Part shown: positions 8,534-13,065 of the stretch, one piece after another
How positions within the stretch are numbered: the first letter of the stretch is position 1
Layout of the letters: the number at the start of each line of letters is the position of its first letter
Origin: an uncultured Lachnospiraceae bacterium
Lineage (GTDB): Bacteria; Bacillota_A; Clostridia; Lachnospirales; Lachnospiraceae
Length of the DNA: 13,065 nt
Reading direction: 5' to 3'
NCBI GenBank assembly: GCA_902780985.1
Contig: CACZHN010000082.1
Span: 1-13,065, forward strand
Position numbers and translations under genes: made by a program
Notes under the pieces: generated by a model
What the model saw: only the letters and a program-made list of their open reading frames with translations
The model's database searches: none
What the model was told of the DNA's origin: nothing

Positions 8534-8550
8534 TATGTGAGGTGTGTGCG

Positions 8551-9807
8551 ATGAGGGAATACGATCTGGTTATAATCGGAGGAGGCCCGGCCGGAATGGC
8601 AGCTGCCGTATCGGCAAAGAAGGCCGGACTCGATAATATAATTATCTTCGAGAGAGACAGTGTGCTCGGAGGAATACTGAATCAGTGCATACATAACGGA
8701 TTCGGACTGCATACATTTAAAGAAGAGCTTACGGGACCGGAGTATGCCGAGAGATACAGTGACATGGTTAAGGAACAGGGCATAGCCTATGAGACGGGAA
8801 CCATGGTGCTGGATATAGCGGAAGATAAGACTGTAACGATAATCAGCAGCACAAGAGGCGTGGAGAGTATCAGTGCCAAGGCTGTTATTCTTGCCATGGG
8901 CTGCAGAGAGAGGCCGAGGGGGGCTCTGGGAATACCGGGCTACAGACCTCAGGGAATATATACTGCCGGAACGGCACAGAGACTCATTAATATAGAGGGA
9001 GTTCTTCCGGGAAAGGAAGTTGTGATCCTGGGATCCGGAGATATAGGACTCATCATGGCGAGACGTATGACGCTTGAAGGAGCTCACGTTGCGGCCGTGT
9101 TTGAGCTTATGCCATACTCCAACGGACTGAACAGAAACATAGAGCAGTGTCTGAACGACTACGGCATCCCGCTTCTTCTGAGTCATACCATAACGGATAT
9201 AAAAGGAAGAGATAAACTTGAGGGCGTTGTGGTATCCGAAGTGGAAGGCGGAAAACCGATACCGGGAACGGAACAGTTCTACCCTTGTGATACACTGCTT
9301 CTGTCTTGCGGACTTATTCCGGAGAACGAGCTTTCGAAAAGCTGCGGTATAGAGATAAATCCGCTCACCAACGGACCGGTAGTCAGCGATAAGCTGGAGA
9401 CGGGCATCGACGGAGTCTTTGCCTGCGGAAATGTACTCCATGTCCATGATCTTGTGGACTTTGTATCAGCGGAAGCATCCAAGGCAGGAGAGAGTGCTGC
9501 GAAGTATGTGCTGGAAGGCAAGGATATGCATAAGGAAGAAACGGTATATAAGTTTATTCCGAAGAACGGAGTAAGATACACCGTTCCGAACAGCTTCTTT
9601 GCGGGAGAAGCAGAGGAAGATATACATTTGAGATTCAGAGTCACCGGGATATACAAAGGTGCAAGCATTGTGGTAAAATGCGGAGACAGAGAACTGCTGA
9701 GGAAGAAAACCCTGGTGCTTATCCCGAGTGAGATGCAGGATGTTGCCGTAAAGAAGGATATCATCTCGCAGGCCGACGGAGATGTGACTGTGGAAATAGA
9801 GGAGTAA
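8551..9807 (+). CDS. NAD(P)/FAD-dependent oxidoreductase of the GlpA/DUF1667 module
   Basis: This 418-residue protein is a two-dinucleotide-domain flavoprotein (Pyr_redox_2 type). FAD-binding GGGPAG is at residues 10-15, and a second glycine-rich motif, VVILGSGDIGL, marks the NAD(P)-binding domain. The FAD-closing stretch GIDGVFACGNVLHVHDLVDF comes late, followed by an extra C-terminal region of roughly 100 residues. No CxxC disulfide redox pair of thioredoxin reductase type is seen. It probably passes electrons between NAD(H) and the Fe-S/flavin centres of the GlpA-like partner. I chose the ATG at 8551 over an in-frame GTG at 8542: GAGGTG at 8539-8544 is a good ribosome binding site 6 nt before the ATG, and the GTG would lie within it. 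The gene starts 17 nt after its upstream partner stops and is followed after 4 nt by the DUF1667 gene. Confidence 0.88.
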   Translation: MREYDLVIIGGGPAGMAAAVSAKKAGLDNIIIFERDSVLGGILNQCIHNGFGLHTFKEELTGPEYAERYSDMVKEQGIAYETGTMVLDIAEDKTVTIISSTRGVESISAKAVILAMGCRERPRGALGIPGYRPQGIYTAGTAQRLINIEGVLPGKEVVILGSGDIGLIMARRMTLEGAHVAAVFELMPYSNGLNRNIEQCLNDYGIPLLLSHTITDIKGRDKLEGVVVSEVEGGKPIPGTEQFYPCDTLLLSCGLIPENELSKSCGIEINPLTNGPVVSDKLETGIDGVFACGNVLHVHDLVDFVSAEASKAGESAAKYVLEGKDMHKEETVYKFIPKNGVRYTVPNSFFAGEAEEDIHLRFRVTGIYKGASIVVKCGDRELLRKKTLVLIPSEMQDVAVKKDIISQADGDVTVEIEE

Positions 9808-9811
9808 GCTT

Positions 9812-10159
9812 ATGACAAGAGAATTGACATGTATCTGTTGTCCTATGGGCTGCAGACTTAGTGTGGAAACAGAGGGAGATGAGATCATCTCCGTAACGGG
9901 TAATACATGTAAGCGCGGATACGACTACGCCATATCCGAACTTACCGCGCCTTCCAGAATGGTCACCTCAACAGTGAGAACTCCCGAGGGCGTCAGCATT
10001 CCGGTAAAGACCAAAGAACCTATACCGAAGGATAAGATATTCGAGTGTATGGAAGAGATAAAAGCCGCAGAGGCACATACTCCCGTACACGTAGGTGATA
10101 TAATAGTAGAAAATGTTGCGGGAACGGACATTCCGGTGGTTGCAACAAGGACGCTTTAA
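9812..10159 (+). CDS. DUF1667 domain protein, probable [4Fe-4S] subunit of the oxidoreductase module
   Basis: This 115-residue protein opens with CICCPMGC and then C33 in NTCKRG, giving C7-x2-C10-x3-C14-x18-C33. That spacing resembles the N-terminal [4Fe-4S] domain of molybdopterin oxidoreductases, so a [4Fe-4S] cluster is likely; C9 is an additional cysteine. The C-terminal part (about 50-115) has the pattern typical of DUF1667: TSTVRTPEG, VKTKEPIPKDKIFECMEEI, HVGDIIVENVAGT and a final ATRTL. No signal peptide or membrane segment is visible. GAGGAG (9799-9804) lies just before the upstream stop and serves the ATG at 9812. Genes of this family commonly sit directly behind GlpA-like and FAD oxidoreductase genes, where they may stand in for the Fe-S subunit GlpC. 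The biochemical role is inferred. It is the last gene before the S10 promoter. Confidence 0.87.
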   Translation: MTRELTCICCPMGCRLSVETEGDEIISVTGNTCKRGYDYAISELTAPSRMVTSTVRTPEGVSIPVKTKEPIPKDKIFECMEEIKAAEAHTPVHVGDIIVENVAGTDIPVVATRTL

Positions 10160-10183
10160 AAAATTAAAAATTTATAAAAAAAT
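10157..10183 (+). promoter_or_regulatory. AT-rich tract, possible UP element
   Basis: This stretch is almost entirely A and T, with only one C (at the 3' end is C84, outside), and ends just before the -35 box at 10187. Its placement matches a UP element that would recruit the RNA polymerase alpha C-terminal domain, as at many stable-RNA and ribosomal-protein promoters. The first three bases are the stop codon of the DUF1667 gene. Confidence 0.55.
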
Positions 10184-10186
10184 CTC

Positions 10187-10215
10187 TTGCATTCTTCTGT
10201 CAGATGATATATACT
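10187..10215 (+). promoter_or_regulatory. sigma-A type promoter of the S10 operon
   Basis: The -35 box TTGCAT (10187-10192) and the -10 box TATACT (10210-10215) are separated by exactly 17 nt. Each differs from the consensus at only a couple of positions. Transcription should start near 10222, which leaves a leader of about 300 nt before rpsJ. It is the only convincing promoter I found in the window. Confidence 0.85.
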
Positions 10216-10221
10216 ACGTCT

Positions 10222-10520
10222 TGCTGTGACATTGATAGCGTTGAAGCGAAAGTTGCTGAAAGTAACCCTATGAAATCGGCATGTATGTGTTCTACGGAAC
10301 ACAGGGTTAGAACAGGTAATTTCGTGGAGCGAAGGTCAAGTCTAAGATATTTGACGACAAGTCACTGTACCGATAACCATCTGACAGAAGTCAGAGATGA
10401 CGGGTGTTGAGGGCGTATATCGCCCTATTATCTTGCAGAATGCAGGAAACACTCGGGAGAGTTGTACAGTCACCGCTTGTCGTACTCATTAAAAAGTGCG
10501 AAAAGGAGGAGACTTTTTTT
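10222..10520 (+). ncRNA. structured 5' leader of the S10 operon (candidate ribosomal-protein autoregulatory RNA)
   Basis: No gene lies in this roughly 300-nt stretch, and it has strong RNA structure. One arm is a 7-bp stem, TAACCCT/AGGGTTA (10263-10269/10303-10309), stacked against GTGTTC/GAACAC (10287-10292/10297-10302) capped by a UACG tetraloop, with a 17-nt 5' bulge. A long-range helix follows: 10354-10361 with 10476-10483 (8 bp) and 10364-10370 with 10464-10470 (7 bp). It encloses small hairpins at 10378-10399 (AGAA loop), 10410-10426 (AGGGCG/CGCCCT), 10434-10444 and 10451-10462 (GGGA loop). The position directly before rpsJ, with rplC and rplD downstream, fits a feedback target such as L4 in the E. 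coli S10 operon, but I do not recognise the fold as a named family. Confidence 0.7.
10491..10518 (+). promoter_or_regulatory. hairpin enclosing the rpsJ ribosome binding site, with seven Ts before the start codon
   Basis: AAAAAGT (10491-10497) pairs with ACTTTTT (10512-10518), placing the Shine-Dalgarno bases AGGAGGAG (10504-10511) in the loop. The stem is AT-rich and weak, so the site is probably accessible unless stabilised. The T run 10514-10520 abuts the ATG. It does not look like a normal intrinsic terminator because the stem has little GC. Confidence 0.45.
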
Positions 10521-10832
10521 ATGTCTAATCAGGTAATGAGAATCACATTAAAGGCATATGATCATACACTTATTGATCAGGCAGCTAAGGAAATCGTTGA
10601 AGCTGTTAAGGGAACAGGAGCAAAGGTCAGCGGTCCTATTCCGATGCCAACAAAGGTTGAGAAGGTAACAATCCTCAGAGCTGTTCATAAGTATAAGGAT
10701 TCAAGAGAGCAGTTCGAGCAGAGAACCCACAAGAGACTTATCGATGTAATCAACCCAAACAAGGCTACAACAGATATTCTTAAGAAGCTTGATATATCAG
10801 CCGGTGTATACCTTGAAATCAAGGCTAAGTAA
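10521..10832 (+). CDS. rpsJ: 30S ribosomal protein S10
   Basis: The 103-residue product is S10 (uS10), a head protein of the 30S subunit that also acts as the NusE transcription factor in antitermination complexes. Conserved stretches are [28 protein letters not shown], then [15 protein letters not shown] and [12 protein letters not shown], and the length is normal. I chose the ATG at 10521 because AGGAGGAG lies 9 nt upstream and the protein then begins as S10 does. An in-frame GTG at 10404 would add 39 unrelated residues and lies within the structured leader. It is the first gene of the S10 operon. Codon usage is that of a highly expressed gene. Identification is certain. Confidence 0.98.
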   Translation: MSNQVMRITLKAYDHTLIDQAAKEIVEAVKGTGAKVSGPIPMPTKVEKVTILRAVHKYKDSREQFEQRTHKRLIDVINPNKATTDILKKLDISAGVYLEIKAK

Positions 10833-10878
10833 ATCATAAAGCTGAATGTTGATTTAAATGTTAGTTACTAAAAAAGTA

Positions 10879-10940
10879 CCTAATCATTAGTATGATTATC
10901 CTGGTGCCGAGGGGTAATCCGCTGTAATTCTATTAGGAGG
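10879..10940 (+). promoter_or_regulatory. mutually exclusive hairpins before rplC, one pairing covering its ribosome binding site
   Basis: Three pairings compete in the 117-nt rpsJ-rplC gap. Hairpin A is TAATCAT/ATGATTA (10881-10887/10892-10898, loop TAGT). Hairpin B is GATTATCC with GGGTAATC (10894-10901/10912-10919, one G-T pair). The third pairs CCTAAT (10879-10884) with ATTAGG (10932-10937), which overlaps the ribosome binding site AGGAGG (10935-10940). A blocks both other pairings, while B leaves CCTAAT free. Whether they function is not known. Confidence 0.45.
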
Positions 10941-10949
10941 AATTTTAAA

Positions 10950-11639
10950 ATGAAGAAAGCAATACTTGCTGAAAAAGTCGGAATGACTCAAATCTTCAAC
11001 GAGCAGGGACAGCTTGTTCCTGTAACAGTATTAAAGGCTGGTCCTTGCAGCGTTCTGCAGGTTAAGACAGTCGAGAATGACGGATACGAAGCAGTTCAGG
11101 TTGGCTTCGGTGAAGTTAAGGAAAAGATCGTCACAAAGGACGGATCTGGTAAAAAGGTAATCAGAAATCCTCACGGTGCTACAAAGGCAGAGGCTGAGCA
11201 TGCTAAGAAGGCTGGACTTGATACAGTTCCTAAGTTCGTTAAGGAGTTCAAGTTCGAGAACGCTACAGAGTATGTTCCGGGTGAGACTGTTATCAAGGCT
11301 GACATCTTCGCAGAAGGAGATAAGGTTGATGTAACAGCTAGATCAAAGGGTAAGGGATACGCAGGTGGTCTTAAGAGACACGGCCTCAAGTCAGGTCCTT
11401 CAGGACATGGTTCAAAGTATCACCGTCATGCAGGTTCTAACGGATCAGCAACTACTCCGGGACGCGTTATGAAGGGCAAGAAGATGCCTGGACATATGGG
11501 AACTGAGCAGGTTACTGTACAGAACCTTGAGGTAGTTAAGATAGATGTAGAGAACGACTTAATCTTAGTAAGAGGAGCAGTTCCGGGACCTAAGAAGTCA
11601 CTCGTATGTATAAAAGAGTCAGTTAAGGCTGGAAAATAA
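10950..11639 (+). CDS. rplC: 50S ribosomal protein L3
   Basis: The product is L3 (uL3), an early assembly protein of the large subunit that reaches towards the peptidyl transferase centre. Recognisable segments are [20 protein letters not shown] at the start, [20 protein letters not shown] in the middle, and [20 protein letters not shown] with [12 protein letters not shown] near the end. At 229 residues it is about 20 longer than E. coli L3. The extra residues fall roughly at 55-75, a basic Gly/Lys-containing segment in the outer globular domain. The ATG at 10950 has AGGAGG at 10935-10940 and a 9-nt spacer. The gap behind rpsJ is unusually long and structured. Identification is certain. Confidence 0.97.
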   Translation: MKKAILAEKVGMTQIFNEQGQLVPVTVLKAGPCSVLQVKTVENDGYEAVQVGFGEVKEKIVTKDGSGKKVIRNPHGATKAEAEHAKKAGLDTVPKFVKEFKFENATEYVPGETVIKADIFAEGDKVDVTARSKGKGYAGGLKRHGLKSGPSGHGSKYHRHAGSNGSATTPGRVMKGKKMPGHMGTEQVTVQNLEVVKIDVENDLILVRGAVPGPKKSLVCIKESVKAGK

Positions 11640-11665
11640 GCTTTACCGGAAGGAGGAAATAAAAA

Positions 11666-12286
11666 ATGGCAAAAGTATCCGTTTATAACACCGATGGTAA
11701 AGAAGTTGAAACAATTGATTTATCAGATAACATTTTCGGTGTCGAGATAAATGAAACACTCGTTCATAAGGCAGTAGTTGCACACCTTGCAAACAGACGT
11801 CAGGGAACACAGAGCGCACTTACACGTTCAGAGGTTCGCGGCGGTGGAAAGAAGCCTTGGAGACAGAAGGGAACAGGTCATGCTAGACAGGGTTCCATCA
11901 GAGCTCCTCAGTGGACAGGCGGTGGTGTTGTATTTGCACCAAAGCCAAGAGATTACTCACAGAAGATGAACAAGCGTGAGAAGCAGATCGCTCTTTTCTC
12001 AGTGCTTACATCAAAGGTACAGGATGAGAAGTTCATCGTTGTAGATAACCTTGAGATGGATGCACCTAAGACAAAGGCTTTCGTACAGGTTCTTAACAAC
12101 CTTAAGGCTGAGAAGGCGCTTGTTGTAACAAACGAGAAGAATGAAAACCTGGTACTTTCAGCTAGAAACATCCCTGATGTAAAGACAGTACCTACAAATG
12201 CAATAAATGTATATGACATCTTAAATCATGATTCACTCGTGATCACAAAGGATGCCGTAAAAGCTATCGAGGAGGTGTACGCATAA
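11666..12286 (+). CDS. rplD: 50S ribosomal protein L4
   Basis: The 206-residue product is L4 (uL4), which binds domain I of 23S rRNA with a long loop that lines the exit tunnel. The loop is visible as [20 protein letters not shown] followed by [20 protein letters not shown]. The C-terminal globular half contains [15 protein letters not shown]. In E. coli, L4 also represses its own operon through the S10 leader. Given the structured leader upstream here, L4 is a reasonable but unproven regulator. AGGAGG (11651-11656) lies 9 nt before the ATG. The stop overlaps the rplW start by one base (TAATG). Confidence 0.97.
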   Translation: MAKVSVYNTDGKEVETIDLSDNIFGVEINETLVHKAVVAHLANRRQGTQSALTRSEVRGGGKKPWRQKGTGHARQGSIRAPQWTGGGVVFAPKPRDYSQKMNKREKQIALFSVLTSKVQDEKFIVVDNLEMDAPKTKAFVQVLNNLKAEKALVVTNEKNENLVLSARNIPDVKTVPTNAINVYDILNHDSLVITKDAVKAIEEVYA

Positions 12287-12585
12287 TGGCAGATCTTAAG
12301 TATTATGATATTATCCTTAAGCCGGTTCTTACAGAGAAGAGTATGAACGCTATGGCTGAGAAGAAGTACACATTTCTTGTACATCCGGACGCTACAAAGT
12401 CACAGATCAAAGAAGCTGTAGAGAAGATGTTCGAAGGAACAAAGGTAGCAAATGTAAATACCATCAACTACGACGGAAAGACAAGAAGACGTGGTATGGT
12501 AACAGGTAAGACAGCAAAGAGCAAGAAGGCATATGTTCAGCTTACAGCTGAGAGTGCTGATATCGAGCTTTTCGAGGGTCTGTAA
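12286..12585 (+). CDS. rplW: 50S ribosomal protein L23
   Basis: The 99-residue product is L23 (uL23), located at the tunnel exit, where trigger factor and SRP dock. Typical segments are [40 protein letters not shown] and [15 protein letters not shown]. Length is normal. The start ATG shares one base with the rplD stop, and its ribosome binding site GGAGGTG (12271-12277) lies within the last codons of rplD, so translation is likely coupled. It is followed by an unusually long gap of 141 nt before rplB. Confidence 0.97.
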   Translation: MADLKYYDIILKPVLTEKSMNAMAEKKYTFLVHPDATKSQIKEAVEKMFEGTKVANVNTINYDGKTRRRGMVTGKTAKSKKAYVQLTAESADIELFEGL

Positions 12586-12587
12586 AT

Positions 12588-12710
12588 CGAAGATAGCTTC
12601 GGCATAGAACAGACAAGATAAAATGAATACGGCACATAGGCCGGAAGAGAAAAGCAGATCATGATTATTGGTTGCTAAAGAGAGCAACCAGAGAAACGAA
12701 TTTATATTCG
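12588..12710 (+). promoter_or_regulatory. hairpin-rich spacer between rplW and rplB
   Basis: The 141-nt spacer contains four possible stems: CGAAG/CTTCG (12588-12592/12597-12601), CGGC/GCCG (12630-12633/12640-12643), TGGTTGCT/AGCAACCA (12669-12676/12683-12690, 8 bp) and CGAAT/ATTCG (12697-12701/12706-12710). The last ends just before the rplB ribosome binding site. No T run follows any stem, so none looks like an intrinsic terminator, and I see no promoter here. The role is unknown; translational control or RNA processing is possible. Confidence 0.4.
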
Positions 12711-12726
12711 AAAGGAGAAACCAGAA

Positions 12727-13065
12727 ATGGGAATTAAGACATATACCCCATATACACCTTCAAGAAGAAATATGACAGGTCTTGATTTCGATGTAATCAC
12801 AACATCAACTCCTGAGAAGTCACTTCTTGTATCTAAGAAGAAGACAGCAGGACGTAACAATCAGGGCAAGATCACTGTTCGTCATCATGGTGGCGGAAAC
12901 AGACAGAAATACAGAGTTATAGATTTCAAGAGAAATAAGGATAACATCCCTGCAGTAGTTAAGACTATCGAGTACGATCCAAACAGAACAGCAAACATCG
13001 CACTTATAGCTTATGCAGATGGTACAAAGACATACATCCTTGCACCAAACGGACTTAAGGTTGGC
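12727..13065 (+). CDS. rplB: 50S ribosomal protein L2, truncated by the window end
   Basis: The first 113 codons of L2 (uL2) are present and open to the last base. L2 is a core large-subunit protein near the peptidyl transferase centre and is needed for subunit joining. The start [20 protein letters not shown] and the segment [20 protein letters not shown] are characteristic, followed by [11 protein letters not shown] and the conserved [20 protein letters not shown] at 12713-12717 lies 9 nt before the ATG. The C-terminal domain lies outside the window. No frameshift is seen in the visible part. Confidence 0.97.
   Translation, partial: MGIKTYTPYTPSRRNMTGLDFDVITTSTPEKSLLVSKKKTAGRNNQGKITVRHHGGGNRQKYRVIDFKRNKDNIPAVVKTIEYDPNRTANIALIAYADGTKTYILAPNGLKVG

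Noticed and set aside
8542..8550. GTG start for the FAD/NAD oxidoreductase
   Set aside because: The GTG is part of the ribosome binding site GAGGTG that serves the ATG at 8551.
10204..10410. A 68-codon open frame across the promoter and S10 leader, including an internal ATG at 10270
   Set aside because: Its first ATG lies between the -35 and -10 boxes, upstream of the expected transcript start. The internal ATG has no convincing ribosome binding site, and the sequence is better explained by RNA stems. A leader peptide is not excluded but not supported.
10226..10473. GTGAC near the 5' end of the leader could pair with GTCAC at 10361-10365 or 10469-10473, suggesting a competing fold
   Set aside because: Each pairing is only 5 bp and does not extend, so it is within chance expectation for a leader of this length.
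10404..10520. N-terminal extension of S10 from an in-frame GTG
   Set aside because: The extra 39 residues do not resemble S10, and the ATG at 10521 has a strong ribosome binding site.
12669..12690. 8-bp hairpin before rplB as an intrinsic terminator
   Set aside because: No T run follows, and stopping here would remove the rest of the ribosomal operon.
1..13065. Search for mobile elements, CRISPR arrays, tRNA genes or attachment sites
   Set aside because: No transposase or integrase frame, no spaced repeat array, no cloverleaf and no terminal inverted repeats were seen; the only notable repeat is the 27-bp tandem duplication.

Overview
The window reads as a chromosomal segment of an anaerobic Firmicute, most probably a Lachnospiraceae relative (Butyrivibrio/Roseburia-like). 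This is an inference from protein style: a short-form malic enzyme, a ParB-BMP fusion protein, a GlpA-like/DUF1667 redox module, strong AGGAGG ribosome binding sites and moderate GC. I could not run a database search. Every supported gene lies on the + strand.

Region 1 (39-10159) is a tight train of nine genes: malic enzyme, MoxR-type AAA ATPase, ParB/BMP fusion protein, calcineurin-like phosphoesterase, citrate synthase, class I methyltransferase, GlpA-like FAD oxidoreductase with a C-terminal [2Fe-2S] domain, a second FAD/NAD oxidoreductase, and a DUF1667 protein with a likely [4Fe-4S] site. Gaps are 4 to 28 nt, and two junctions overlap (23 nt and 4 nt), so most or all of it could be one transcript. 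Malic enzyme and citrate synthase are central carbon enzymes. The last three genes form a recognisable flavin/Fe-S electron-transfer unit. The MoxR, ParB-BMP and phosphoesterase genes sit together as a small set of unknown joint function.

Region 2 (10160-10520) has no gene. It holds an AT-rich tract, a clear housekeeping promoter (TTGCAT, 17 nt, TATACT) and a roughly 300-nt leader with extensive self-complementarity, including a 15-bp long-range helix that closes a multi-hairpin domain and a UACG-capped hairpin. The leader ends at the S10 start codon, so it is a good candidate for an autoregulatory ribosomal-protein leader.

Region 3 (10521-13065) is the start of the S10 ribosomal protein operon: rpsJ (S10), rplC (L3), rplD (L4), rplW (L23) and a truncated rplB (L2). 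The rpsJ-rplC gap (117 nt) and rplW-rplB gap (141 nt) carry further hairpins close to ribosome binding sites.

The points most worth a second look are the S10 leader, a possible RNA switch before rplC, the cytoplasmic ParB-BMP protein with its MoxR and phosphoesterase neighbours, and an exact 27-bp in-frame tandem duplication inside the ParB-BMP gene. No mobile element, CRISPR array, tRNA or rRNA was seen.
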